Shown: one piece after another, positions 50,622-60,500 of the stretch | How positions within the stretch are numbered: position 1 is the stretch's first letter | How the letters are laid out: every line of letters begins with the position of its first letter | Notes under the pieces: generated by a model | What the model was told of the DNA's origin: nothing | What the model saw: the letters and a program-made list of their open reading frames with translations, nothing else | The model's database searches: none | Made by a program: the position numbers and the translations under genes | NCBI RefSeq assembly: GCF_020010905.1 | Contig: NZ_JAGJBY010000001.1 | Coordinates: 5,290,001-5,354,000, forward strand | From: Streptomyces acidiscabies | GTDB lineage: Bacteria > Actinomycetota > Actinomycetes > Streptomycetales > Streptomycetaceae | Direction: 5' to 3' | DNA: 64,000 nucleotides

Positions 50622-52297
50622 CGCACCCGACGGCAGGCACGGTGACCGTGGGCGGAACGGCGCCCCGGTCGCTGGAGGCACTGCGCTCCCGGCAGGACCT
50701 GTCCGTCCTCGCCGCCGGAGCGTCGCTGCCCGCCGCCTTCGTCGACGTACTGTCCACCGCACTCGACCACCTGCCCGCCGCCCTGCGCGCCGGTGTCCCC
50801 GTGATCATGGCGGCCACGGACTACTGCGTGGCGGCCACCTCCCAGTACGTCGGCCGGTGCGTGGAGGCCGAGGCGGGAGGCCGCAGGCTACGGCCGTCCG
50901 AGGCCATGACCCCGGAACCGGCGCAACTGCTCCAGGAGTTGGCGCAGGCCGGCGGCTGGAACGGGACGGGCCACGTGCTGATCAGCCCGCGCGCGGCCAC
51001 CCTCCAGGCGGTGCGCTGGGCATGGGGCGCCGTCGCCGCAGGGCTGCACGAGGCGATGGTCGTGTGCGAGGTCGTACAGGCCGAGCACGAGGACGGCTAC
51101 CGGATCGCGGCCGTCCCCGTGACCGCCGCCGACAGCGCCCCCCGGACCGGCGGAGCGTCCGTGGTCGTCTCCGGCACCGGCCTCGTCACCGCCTTCGGCG
51201 ACGGAGGAACCGCGTTCTGGCAGGGCCTGCTGGACGGCCGCCGCGAACTGTCCGAGCTGACCCGCTTCGACGCGTCCCGCTTCCGCAGCAGGACCGTGTG
51301 CCAGACACGGGTCTCCGGACACCCGACACGGCGTGCATTACTGGAGAGGGCCCGCTCGGAGGCGCTGCAAGAAGCGGGACTCGACGAACTGCCGGGCCGG
51401 ACCCTGCTCGTGTCCGCCGGAGTCGTCCCGCACCTCCCACAGGTCGCCGACGCCCCCCGGATCGACGAGATCGCGGTGGAGCCCGACTGGGACGCGGACG
51501 GATCAGGCGTCGCCCCATCAGACGCGGTGCTGCTCGCCCACGCCTGCGCGTCCGGCGCCTTCGGGCTGGCCATGGCACGCGAATGGCTGCTGTGCGGCCT
51601 CGCGGACACGGCCGTCGTCACCGGAGTGTCGTCCCTCAACGCCTACGACTACGCCTGCCTCGACGTCCTGCGCGCGACGAGCACGACCGCCGCCCGCCCG
51701 TTCGACGAGCACCGCTCCGGCGTCACCATCGGGGAAGGCGCCGGAGTGATCGTCCTGGAGACCGCCGAGCGCGCGGCGGCCCGTGGACAGACGCCCCTGG
51801 CGACGCTCAGCGGCATCTCCTGCCGGGTCGCGGGACAGGGCCTCAGCCGCCTCAACGCGCACATCGGCGCCGCGTGCATGCGCGACGCGCTGGCCATGGC
51901 CGGCCTCACCACCGTCGACTACGTCCACGGCCACGCCCCCGGCACCCGGCAGGGCGACGAAGCCGAACTCCTGGCCCTGGACCAGATCGGCGCCGAGCAC
52001 GACTGGCGGGGCGTCCCGGTCAGCTCGTACAAGGGGGCGGCCGGCCACCTGCTGCACGCCTCGGTGTTCCCCGGCGTCGTGGCGGCGGTCCGGGCCCTGC
52101 GCGACCAGGTGCTTCCGGGGACCCCCGGGCTGCGCAAGCCCCTCGACGCGCGGCATGTGCGGGTACTGCGCGATCCGGAGCCCTGTGACGGGATTCGCTC
52201 CGTGCTGGTGAACAACTTCGGGTTCGGCGGCAACAACGCCGCGTTCCTCCTGACGGGAGGCGCGGCCGGGCGCAGGGAGTGGGGTACGGATGGCTGA
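50618..52297 (+). CDS. ptmK: Beta-ketoacyl synthase with an N-terminal half-ketosynthase extension, PtmK
   Basis: A 559-residue protein. From about residue 185 it is a full ketosynthase: VVVSGTGLVTAFGDG, active Cys in LLAHACASGAFGLAMA, His in VHGHAPGTRQGDEAE, and Lys/His in SSYKGAAGHLLHASV, then NNFGFGGNNA. The first 180 residues resemble the front half of a second ketosynthase (VIMAATDYCVAATSQYVG, VLISPRAATLQAVRWAWGAVAAGLHEA), in which the active-site Cys position reads Pro-Arg, so it is catalytically dead. It probably condenses the PtmI-bound aminobenzoyl starter with malonate. ATG at 50618 overlaps ptmJ, and its end overlaps ptmL by 8 bp. Confidence 0.84.
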   Translation: MTHPTAGTVTVGGTAPRSLEALRSRQDLSVLAAGASLPAAFVDVLSTALDHLPAALRAGVPVIMAATDYCVAATSQYVGRCVEAEAGGRRLRPSEAMTPEPAQLLQELAQAGGWNGTGHVLISPRAATLQAVRWAWGAVAAGLHEAMVVCEVVQAEHEDGYRIAAVPVTAADSAPRTGGASVVVSGTGLVTAFGDGGTAFWQGLLDGRRELSELTRFDASRFRSRTVCQTRVSGHPTRRALLERARSEALQEAGLDELPGRTLLVSAGVVPHLPQVADAPRIDEIAVEPDWDADGSGVAPSDAVLLAHACASGAFGLAMAREWLLCGLADTAVVTGVSSLNAYDYACLDVLRATSTTAARPFDEHRSGVTIGEGAGVIVLETAERAAARGQTPLATLSGISCRVAGQGLSRLNAHIGAACMRDALAMAGLTTVDYVHGHAPGTRQGDEAELLALDQIGAEHDWRGVPVSSYKGAAGHLLHASVFPGVVAAVRALRDQVLPGTPGLRKPLDARHVRVLRDPEPCDGIRSVLVNNFGFGGNNAAFLLTGGAAGRREWGTDG

Positions 52298-54017
52298 CGC
52301 GGTGCTGATGACACCCCGGGAGATCCTCACCGGGTTCTCCAGTGTCAACAACCAGAACGTCCTGATCAACGACGAGGAGTACCTCCGCCTGGACCCTGCG
52401 ATGCGCCTCTTCTACGAGAAGGTCCGGGAGAACCTCGGGGTGGCCTGCATCGCCGGTCACTTGAGGTCGTGCGGTTATTCGGTGCGGGCGTTGAACCTGC
52501 ACGGGCGTAATCCGAGCGATGAGGTGATCACGGATCTGATCCGGCGTGAGCGGCCGAAGTTCGTCGGGATCAGCATCATGTACGACCTGCACATCGTGGA
52601 CGCGGTGCGGTTGCTGCGGTGTGTGCGTGAGGCTGATCCGTCGGTGTTCGTGGCGATCGGCGGGGCGTTCTGCACGTACAACGCCAAACTCATAGCCGAG
52701 CGCATCCCCGAAGCGGACTGTGTGGCCTTCGGTGAGGGTGAGCTGACGGTGGAAGGGCTGATGGAGTGCCTCGCGGCAGGCCGTGACTGGCACGGTGTGC
52801 CCGGACTGTGGTTCTGGCAGGAGGGCCGGGTCCGCAGCAGCGGCCCGCCCAAACTCCCCGACCTCACCCAGGAGCCCTGGCCAGCCCGGGACCTGCTCGT
52901 GCACCACCGCAAGAACGGCATCCCCACACCGGTGGCGTCGACCTACACGAGCCGTGGTTGCCACGCCAAGTGCACCTTCTGCTACGTGCCCCGGGCGCCG
53001 GGTGTCACGGCGGGCAACGCCTGGCGGGTCCGCTCGCCGGTCGACGTCGTGGACGAGATCGAGTACCTGCAACGGGAGTTCGGGACCCGGTTCCTGTGGT
53101 TCAACGACGACAACTTCGGCGGCGCCTTCCAGGAGGGCTACCACCACGCCGTCGGCTTCGCCGAGGAGATCCTCCGCCGGGGGCTGGACATCTCCTTCCA
53201 CTCCGAGTTCCGCGTCGACACCGGCCTCGTCGACCGGGAGGCCCTGAACACCCTGCGCCGGGCCGGCATGGCCTCCGCGCTGCTCGGCATGGAGACCGGG
53301 GCGCCGACGATGGCGAAACGGTTCCGCAAGGGAACCATGGTGGAGTACAACTTCGACGCCGCCCGCCTGTTCAAGAAGGAGGGCATCGAACTCGAACCCG
53401 GCTGGATCATGGTCGAACCCGGCACGACCCTCGACGAACTCTGGGAGAACCTGAAGTTCATCGTGGCCGCCGACATCGCCGTGAGCGAGAACCCGTTCTC
53501 CTTCATCAGCCGCGCCATCGCCCTGCGCGGCACGGAGATGTACGACAAGATCGCCGACCCGACCCCGCCGGAACTCCCGGGCGTCGAAGGGCCGGCCAGG
53601 GACGTCCTGCTGGAGGCCCGCCGGGAGTACCGCATCCCGGACGCCCGGGTCGAGGACGTGTGGGCGGCCTGGAGCACGGTGAGCGCGGAGGTCGCCAACC
53701 GCAAGGAGGAGCTGCCCTTCGTCGCCCAGATGATCGTCGACGCCACCAGGGCGCGCAGGGCCCGGGGGGAGCAGGGGCTGCGCCCGCTGCTCAGCCGGCT
53801 GCGCGGGTGGGCCGACGGCCTGCCGGACCTGCTGGTGGCCTTCCTCAACGTCGGGCTGCTCCTCGCGGACGAGAACCCGCCACGGCTCGCCGAACGGCTC
53901 GAAGCCGAGCTGCGCACGCTGGTCGACGCCTACGACCGCAGGGTCCTGGGCGAGACCTACCAGGTGTTCGTCGAAGAGACCAAGAGGCTGTGCGGAGAGC
54001 AGGTCATGGCCGGCTGA
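52290..54017 (+). CDS. ptmL: B12-binding radical SAM protein, first of a tandem pair, PtmL
   Basis: A 575-residue class B radical SAM enzyme. Cobalamin-binding domain at about 20-170 (GVACIAGHLRSCGYSVRALNLHG, VGISIMYDLHIVDAVRLL, VAIGGAFCTYNAKLIAERI, CVAFGEGELTVEGLME), then TSRGCHAKCTFCYVPR, C-x3-C-x2-C, and FLWFNDDNFGGAF and LGMETGAPTMAKRFRKGT. It is the close paralogue of the following gene and one of the candidates for the pathway's C-methylations. Bases 52460-52760 use more A/T-ending codons (GGT, CGT, GAT) than the rest, and match ptmM almost base for base. Confidence 0.87.
   Translation: MADAVLMTPREILTGFSSVNNQNVLINDEEYLRLDPAMRLFYEKVRENLGVACIAGHLRSCGYSVRALNLHGRNPSDEVITDLIRRERPKFVGISIMYDLHIVDAVRLLRCVREADPSVFVAIGGAFCTYNAKLIAERIPEADCVAFGEGELTVEGLMECLAAGRDWHGVPGLWFWQEGRVRSSGPPKLPDLTQEPWPARDLLVHHRKNGIPTPVASTYTSRGCHAKCTFCYVPRAPGVTAGNAWRVRSPVDVVDEIEYLQREFGTRFLWFNDDNFGGAFQEGYHHAVGFAEEILRRGLDISFHSEFRVDTGLVDREALNTLRRAGMASALLGMETGAPTMAKRFRKGTMVEYNFDAARLFKKEGIELEPGWIMVEPGTTLDELWENLKFIVAADIAVSENPFSFISRAIALRGTEMYDKIADPTPPELPGVEGPARDVLLEARREYRIPDARVEDVWAAWSTVSAEVANRKEELPFVAQMIVDATRARRARGEQGLRPLLSRLRGWADGLPDLLVAFLNVGLLLADENPPRLAERLEAELRTLVDAYDRRVLGETYQVFVEETKRLCGEQVMAG
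52515..52597. repeat. 83-bp perfect direct repeat, copy in ptmL (partner 54292-54374 in ptmM)
   Basis: These 83 bases are identical to 54292-54374, and the flanking 150 bases on each side differ only at scattered third positions. The copies are offset by 1777 bp, the ptmL-ptmM spacing, so they mark the tandem duplication and probably gene conversion. Recombination between them would fuse the two genes in frame. Confidence 0.9.
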
Positions 54018-54066
54018 CCCGGCCGGTGTCGGGACGCGCACATGAAGACGAGAGAGGAGACCGGTC

Positions 54067-55803
54067 ATGGCGGATGTGGTCCTGCTGACCCCCCGGGAGA
54101 TCCCCACCGGCGCCGCGAGCCTGAACAACCAGAACGTCCTGATCAACGACGAGGAGTACCTGTCCCTCGACCCCGCGATGCGCCTGTTCTACAAGCGCGT
54201 CCGGGAGAACCTGGGAGTGGCCTGCATCGCCGGTCATCTGAGGGCGTGCGGATACTCGGTGCGGGCGCTGAACCTGCACGGGCGTAACCCCAGCGATGAG
54301 GTGATCACGGATCTGATCCGGCGTGAGCGGCCGAAGTTCGTCGGGATCAGCATCATGTACGACCTGCACATCGTCGATGCGGTGCGGTTGCTGCGCTGCG
54401 TCCGTGAGGCCGATCCGTCGGTGTTCGTGGCGATCGGCGGGGCGTTCTGCACGTACAACGCGAAGCTGATAGCCGAGCGCATCCCGGAGGCGGACTGTGT
54501 GGCCTTCGGTGAGGGCGAGTTGACGGTGGAAGGGCTGATGGAGTGCCTCGCGGCCGGGCGTGACTGGCGTGGTGTGCCGGGGCTGTGGTTCTGGCAGGAG
54601 GGCCGGGTCCGCAGCAGTGGCCCGCCGAAGCTCCCCGACCTGGCCAACGAGCCCTGGCCGGCGAGGGACCTGCTCGTGCACCACCGCAAGAACGGCATCC
54701 CCACACCGCGCGCGTCCACGTACACGAGCCGGGGCTGCCACGCCAAGTGCACCTTCTGCTACGCGCCCCGGCAGCCCGGGGTGGTGGACGGGCCCTGGCG
54801 GGTCCGGCCGGTGGGGGACGCGGTCGACGAGATCGAGTATCTGCAACGGGAGTTCGGGACCCGGTTCCTGTGGTTCAACGACGACAACTTCGGCGGCGCC
54901 TTCCAGGAGGGCTACCACCATGCCGTCGGCTTCGCGGAGGAGATCCTCCGCCGGGGCCTGAAGCTCACCTTCCACTGCGAGTTCCGCGTCGACACCGGCC
55001 TCATCGACCGGGAGGCGCTGCGCACCCTGCGCCGGGCCGGCATGGACCTGGCCCTCCTCGGCATGGAGACCGGGTCGCCCGGCATGATGAAGCGGTTCCG
55101 CAAGGGGACCACCGTCGAGTACAACTTCGACGCCGCCCGCCTGTTCAAACAGGAGGGCATCGAACTCGAACCCGGCTGGATCATGATCGAACCGGGTACG
55201 ACCCTCGACGAGCTCTGGGAGAACCTCAAGTTCATCGTGGCCGCCCGGGTGCACGAGAGCGAGAACCCGTTCTTCCTGATCAACCGGGCCATCGCCCTGC
55301 GCGGAACCGAGATCTATGACAAGGCCACGCGGTACGAGGAACCCGACATCCCCGGCGTGGACGGCGTCGCCCGGGAAGTGCTGCGGCACGCCCGGCGCGA
55401 CTACCTCGTCGAGGACGAGCGGGTGGAACACCTGTGGACGGCCTGGAGCCGGGTCTCCTCGGAGATCAACGACCGCAAGGAGAACGAGGTCCCCTTCCTC
55501 GCGCAGAGCATCGCGGACACCGTACGGGCCCGGCGCGGCACCGGCGCCGCGTCCCTGCGCCCCCTGCTGGGCCGGCTGCGCAGCTGGGACCAGGGGCTCG
55601 CCGGGCTGCTGATCGCCTTCCTCAACGCGGGGCTGCTCCTCGCGGACGAGAACCCGCCCGGACTCGCCGACCGGCTGGAGACCGAACTGCGCGCCATGAT
55701 CACCGCGTACGACCGCGAACACCTCGGCCACGCCTTCCCCGACTTCGTCGCCGAGACGGCGAAGGCGTGCGGCGAGCACGCCCTCGCCCAGGTGAGGGGG
55801 TGA
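54067..55803 (+). CDS. ptmM: B12-binding radical SAM protein, second of a tandem pair, PtmM
   Basis: A 578-residue homologue of PtmL over its whole length, with the same cobalamin domain and TSRGCHAKCTFCYAPR cluster motif. Differences concentrate around the core after the cluster (QPGVVDGPWRVRPVGD), at KLTFHCEFRV versus DISFHSEFRV and at MIEPGTTLDE, which may set substrate choice. ATG at 54067 follows GGAG, 49 bp after ptmL. It arose by tandem duplication; the high identity in the first third suggests recent gene conversion. Confidence 0.87.
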   Translation: MADVVLLTPREIPTGAASLNNQNVLINDEEYLSLDPAMRLFYKRVRENLGVACIAGHLRACGYSVRALNLHGRNPSDEVITDLIRRERPKFVGISIMYDLHIVDAVRLLRCVREADPSVFVAIGGAFCTYNAKLIAERIPEADCVAFGEGELTVEGLMECLAAGRDWRGVPGLWFWQEGRVRSSGPPKLPDLANEPWPARDLLVHHRKNGIPTPRASTYTSRGCHAKCTFCYAPRQPGVVDGPWRVRPVGDAVDEIEYLQREFGTRFLWFNDDNFGGAFQEGYHHAVGFAEEILRRGLKLTFHCEFRVDTGLIDREALRTLRRAGMDLALLGMETGSPGMMKRFRKGTTVEYNFDAARLFKQEGIELEPGWIMIEPGTTLDELWENLKFIVAARVHESENPFFLINRAIALRGTEIYDKATRYEEPDIPGVDGVAREVLRHARRDYLVEDERVEHLWTAWSRVSSEINDRKENEVPFLAQSIADTVRARRGTGAASLRPLLGRLRSWDQGLAGLLIAFLNAGLLLADENPPGLADRLETELRAMITAYDREHLGHAFPDFVAETAKACGEHALAQVRG

Positions 55804-55807
55804 GGCG

Positions 55808-56764
55808 GTGACCCGCGAGCGCATCCGGTACGCGGCCGTCGGCTGCGGCCGGGTCTTCGAGCGCTACCACCTGCCCTGCGCCGACGAGCGGGACGCCATG
55901 GAACTGGTGGGCCTGGTCGACGCCGACGTCGAACGGGCCCGGTCGCTGACGGCGGACCGCCCGCAGGTGTGGACCGGCACCTCCGTCGACCGCCTCATCC
56001 ACGAGACGCGCCCGGACCTGATCAGCGTCTGTACGCCCAACGACGCCCACGCCGAACCGGTGCTGGCGGCGCTGGACGCCGGCATCGCGGTGCTGTGCGA
56101 GAAGCCCCTCGCCGCCACCGTGGAGGAGGCGCGGCGGATGGCGGCCCACCCGGCGGCCGAGAAGCTGCTCGGGGTGAACATGCCCTTCCGCTTCCACCCG
56201 CTCCTGGAGGCGTTCGCCGACGCGGCCCGGCCCGGCGCCCAGCGCGTCGACTTCTCCTTCGCCACCCCCGGTAACCGCGTCTGGCGGGCCTACACGCCCT
56301 GGTACGGCGACGCACGGCGGGCCGGCGGCGGCGCGCTCCTGGACCTCGGGCCGCACGCCCTCGACCTGCTCATGACGGTCTTCGGAGCGCCGGACGTGGA
56401 GGCGTGCGAGGTGGACGCGCCGGGCGTGGAGGAGCGGGTCCGGCTGGACCTGTCGTTCCAGGGCGTACCGGCGACACTGCGTATCGACCGGGCCGCGCGC
56501 AGGCTGGAGACCTCGGTCACCGTCACCACCGAGGACGGTGACCACGTCCTCGACCTGCGCCGGGGTGAACTGCGCCGGGCGGACGGCACGGTCGAATCGG
56601 CCGGACAACGCCCCGAACTCGCCGCGATCTCGGCCCACTTCGACCTGGTGACGGGCGCCCCCGCCGCGCATCCGAAGGTGAGCGCCCAGGACGCCCTGGA
56701 GGTCCAGCTCGTCGTGGAGTCGGCCTACCGGCGCGCCACGGCGCCCCTGCCACAGGGCGGGTGA
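55808..56764 (+). CDS. ptmN: Gfo/Idh/MocA-type NAD-dependent oxidoreductase, PtmN
   Basis: A 318-residue sugar/cyclitol dehydrogenase. The nucleotide loop is YAAVGCGRVFERYHLPCA (GxGxx), followed by LISVCTPNDAHAEPVLAAL, VLCEKPLAATVEEARRM (the conserved Glu-Lys-Pro) and GGGALLDLGPHALDLLM with the catalytic Asp/His. It should oxidise a hydroxyl of the sugar part, preparing it for amination or ring closure. GTG at 55808 lies 4 bp after ptmM and ends the rightward operon. Confidence 0.87.
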   Translation: MTRERIRYAAVGCGRVFERYHLPCADERDAMELVGLVDADVERARSLTADRPQVWTGTSVDRLIHETRPDLISVCTPNDAHAEPVLAALDAGIAVLCEKPLAATVEEARRMAAHPAAEKLLGVNMPFRFHPLLEAFADAARPGAQRVDFSFATPGNRVWRAYTPWYGDARRAGGGALLDLGPHALDLLMTVFGAPDVEACEVDAPGVEERVRLDLSFQGVPATLRIDRAARRLETSVTVTTEDGDHVLDLRRGELRRADGTVESAGQRPELAAISAHFDLVTGAPAAHPKVSAQDALEVQLVVESAYRRATAPLPQGG

Positions 56765-56771
56765 CGGACGG

Positions 56772-57509
56772 TCAGCGCAGGAAGCGGGCCACCTCGGCGC
56801 AGAAACACTCAGGTTCGGTGCGATGCACGTAGTGACCCGCGTCGATGGCCAGCAGCCGTCCCCGGGGCACCGCCTCGGCGACCTCGGCCAGCAGCGAACG
56901 GGGGACCGGACTGGACAGCCCGCCGCTGATCACCAGCGTCTCGGCGGTGACGTCGGCGAGCCGCCGCCACCACCCGGGGTCCGCCGTGCGCAGGCCGTCG
57001 ATGACAGGGCGTACCGCAGCGCTGTCCAGCTCCCCGGCCCGGTGCAGCTCGCGGAACTCCCGGTACAGCGAGATGACGTGCGCCTGCCCGCCGCCCGCCC
57101 CGGACCGCGCCCACAACTCCGCCTGCGCCGCCGCGTCCCGGGGCGGCGGAGGCGTGTCCTCGATCACCAGCCTGCGGACCCGCGCGGGATGCCGCTGGGC
57201 GATGAGCCAGGCCACATGACCCCCCATGGAGTGGCCCACCAGGTCCACCTCGTCCAGGCGGTGCCGGTCCAGCAGGGACAGCACGTCCCGGTACATCAGC
57301 TCGAACGTGTACGCCTCCGCCCGGGGGCTGCGCCCGTGTCCGCGCAGGTCCGGCACGAACAATCGGCGGCCCCGGGGCAGCAGCGCGGAGACGAGCCGGT
57401 CCCAGCTCCGCCCGGTGTTCCCCAGCGCGTGGAGCAGCACCGCCGGCCTCCCCGCCGGGTCACCCGTGACCCGGCAGTTCAGCGTCAACGGCGCCTCAGG
57501 AACGTGCAC
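56772..57509 (-). CDS. ptmO: Alpha/beta hydrolase, PtmO
   Basis: A 245-residue hydrolase with the triad motifs LVGHSMGGHVAWL (Ser) and DAGHYVHRTEPE (His), plus LLHALGNTGRSWDRL (oxyanion) and VPDLRGHGRSPRAEA. The acid lies in SGGLSSPVPRS or nearby. The type resembles type II thioesterases and ester hydrolases, so it may release an ACP-bound intermediate or stray acyl groups; this is inference. GTG at 57509 overlaps the end of ptmQ by 14 bp, so it is translationally coupled to the PKS. Confidence 0.82.
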   Translation of the reverse strand: MHVPEAPLTLNCRVTGDPAGRPAVLLHALGNTGRSWDRLVSALLPRGRRLFVPDLRGHGRSPRAEAYTFELMYRDVLSLLDRHRLDEVDLVGHSMGGHVAWLIAQRHPARVRRLVIEDTPPPPRDAAAQAELWARSGAGGGQAHVISLYREFRELHRAGELDSAAVRPVIDGLRTADPGWWRRLADVTAETLVISGGLSSPVPRSLLAEVAEAVPRGRLLAIDAGHYVHRTEPECFCAEVARFLR

Positions 57510-60500
57510 TGGTCACGAGGTAGTTCACGATGGCCGTGACCGTCTGCTGATGCCAGACCAGGTTGGCCGGCAGCTTGCGCTCCAGCAGCCGTTCCAGACG
57601 GCGCCGGATGACGATCGCCATCACGGAGTCCAGCCCCGACTTCAGCAGCGACCGGTCGGGGTCGAGCTGCGCCCGCTCCAGCTTCATCTCACTGACGATC
57701 ACGGAGACCGTCTGCTCGTGCAGAAGAGCCCGCAACTCCTCCTCCGACAACTCCTCGGACGGCAGGGCCCCGACCGCCGCCTCCCGCGCCGGGGCCTCCT
57801 TGGCGAGGTCGCGCAGCAACCCCGTACGGCGGCCCCCGCCCGGCAGCGGCACGGTGCGCAGCACCGCGAGGGACGCGGCGCCGGTCCGGCCGGCGAGGTC
57901 CCAGGCGGCGAAGGCCTCCGGCGCCGTGATGTCGCCGACGCCGTGCGCCTGGAGCTCGGCGTCCACCGCCGCGTTGGCCGCCATGCCCATGCCCCGCCAG
58001 GACGTCCACGCCAGGCTCATGCTGCCGACGGCACCGAGGGTGTGGTCGTACCCGGCCATGGCGTCGAGGAAGGCGTTGGCCGACGCGTAGGCGGCCTGGC
58101 CGGTGAGGCCCAGGTACTGCCCGCACGACGAGAAGTGGACCAGGAAGTCCAGGCTCCCCGGCGGGAACAGCCGGTGCAGGGTCAGGGCACCGCCCGCCTT
58201 CGGCCGCATCACCGCAGCCAGGGCGTCGGCGTCGAGCCCGTCGACCAACTGGTCCTGGAGCACACCGGCCGCGTGCACCACCCCACGGACCGGGGGCATG
58301 CCCAGCGCGTCCGGGGTCAGAGCGGCGGCAGCCGCCTCAGCGTCCGACAGGTCCAGGGACAGCACCCGTACGGTCGCCCCGAGAGCTTCGAGCCTGCGGA
58401 CCGTCGCCACGCGGCGCGCCTGGACCTCGTCGGTGACGGCGTCCCACTCCGAACGAGGCGGCAGGGCACTACGTCCGGCGAGCACGAGGCGGCGCGCGCC
58501 CCGCTCCACCAGCCACCGGGCGATCTCCCCGCCCAGACTGCCCAGACCGCCCGTGACGAGATACGTGCCGTCCTGCCGGCACCGCAGCGGCGCGCCTTCC
58601 GCGTTCACGGAGCGGACCAGCCGGTTCGCCCAGGCCCCGCCCTCCCGGACGGCGACGACGTCCTCGCCCGGGTTCGCGGCGACCACGCGCAGCACGGCGG
58701 CCAGGTCGTCCCCGGTGGGCCGTGGGGCGAGATCGACCGTGCCGCCCCACAGCTCGGGGTGCTCGCCCCCGACGACCCGGCCGAGACCCCACCGGGCTGC
58801 CTGGGCCACCGACTCCAGCCGGTCCGCCTCGCGGACACCACGGGTCAGCGACCACAGCCGCGCCGTACCGGGCGGCCACGCGCCCAGCAGCCGCGCCACC
58901 GACGCGAGCTGCCACGCCTCGCGCACGGCACGCTCCGCCGCCTCGCTCTCCCCGGCCGGACGGTCCGGCAGGGGCAGCAGGAGCACGTCCACGGGACCGG
59001 GGACCTGCCCGCGCAGGCCGTCGAGACCGTCCGGGGACTCCGCCGCCAGGCACGGGACACCGAGTCCGTCGGCCGTGGCGCGCAGTGCCGCCGTCAGCTC
59101 GCCGTCCGCGCCGACCAGCACCAGGGGCCGGTGCGGGCGGGGGGTGTCGAGGGGTAGGGGGTTCCAGTCCGTCCGGAACAGCAGGTCGCCGGGCGGGGCC
59201 GACCGGGCTTCGGTATCGCCGCCCGCGTACCGGACCCCGGACAGCACGGCCACGGTCCGGTCGTCGGCCGCCGTGATCCGTACGTTCACCGTGTCCCCGC
59301 CGTCGACGTACGCCTCTAGGCGGGCGCGGGGCGGGGGCTCGGCCGTGGTCCACACGCGGCCGACGCCGGCCACCACCCGCAGCGCGGCGGGTCCGGGGAA
59401 GGCGACGGCCGCCATGGACAGCGCGGCGTCGAACAGCGGGGCCCAGGACGTCGGTTCATCGGACGCGACGATGTCGGCGCGCAGCCCGTCCGGGACCCGT
59501 TCCAGACGCTCCACGCGCCAGGGGAAGGCCATGCTCGGTACGCCGACCGAGGCGAGGTGGGTGGTGATCTGGTCGTGGGGGAGTGCCGTTCCCGGTCCGT
59601 CCACGGCCGGCTGTAGGGGCGGCGGGGCGTCGCCGGACACGGACGCCACCGCGTGGGTCAGCGACGACCGCTCGTCCCCGTCCGGGTCGGCGGTCCGGGA
59701 CAGCAGGCGGAGTACGCCGTCCTGCGCGATCACGTCGACGTCCTGGGCCGTGGACAGGGCCAGCGGCAGGTCGAACGACACGTCGGAGAGGCCGCTCACC
59801 CCGGCCGCGTCCAGGAAGGTCTGGAGGACGACGGCCGCCGGGACGATCTCCGCGCCGTGGATGGTGTGGCTGCCCGGATACGGCCGGGACTCCAGGTCGA
59901 CGCGGGTGCGCCAGAGGTCCAGCGGCGTCGTCCCGGCCAGCGTGGTGCGCGGACCCAGCAGGGTACGGCTCGCCGGGTCGTGCCGGCCCCGGTCGGCCCG
60001 GTGGACCGGCAGGTCGCGCCAGAACCGCTGACGCCGCCAGCTGCGGACCGGCAGCGACAGGGGCCGCGCGTCCGGGGCGGACGGCCAGTCGAGGGGGACG
60101 CCGTGGCAGTACAGCAGCCCCGCGTTCAGCAGCAGGTGCTGCCGCTCGCCGGTGTCGCGGCGCAGGGAGGCGGCGAGGCAGTGCCGGTCGGCGCCGACCG
60201 TGTCCAGGGTTTCCTGCACGGAGTGCCGGACCACCGGGTGGGCCGACACCTCCAGGAACGTACGGAATCCGTCCTCGGCCGCTGCGGACACGGCGCCGGA
60301 CAGCCGTACCGGGCTGCGCAGGTTGGCCGCCCAGTAGGCGCCGTCGCGGAGGGCCGTGTCGCGCGGGTCGGCCAGCGCGGTGCTGTAGACGGGGATGCGG
60401 GGGGCGTGCACGGTGAGGTCGGCCGCCGCCTCGGCCAACTCCTTCAGCAGGGGCTCCATCTGCGGGCTGTGGAAGGCCACGTCACTGTCGACGCGGCGCA

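Noticed and set aside
52020..54146. Antisense open frame of 708 codons opposite ptmL, and a similar one of 606 codons at 54004-55824 opposite ptmM
   Set aside because: High-GC shadow frames. The plus strand encodes complete B12-radical SAM proteins with cluster motifs; the antisense translations are low-complexity and have no ribosome site.
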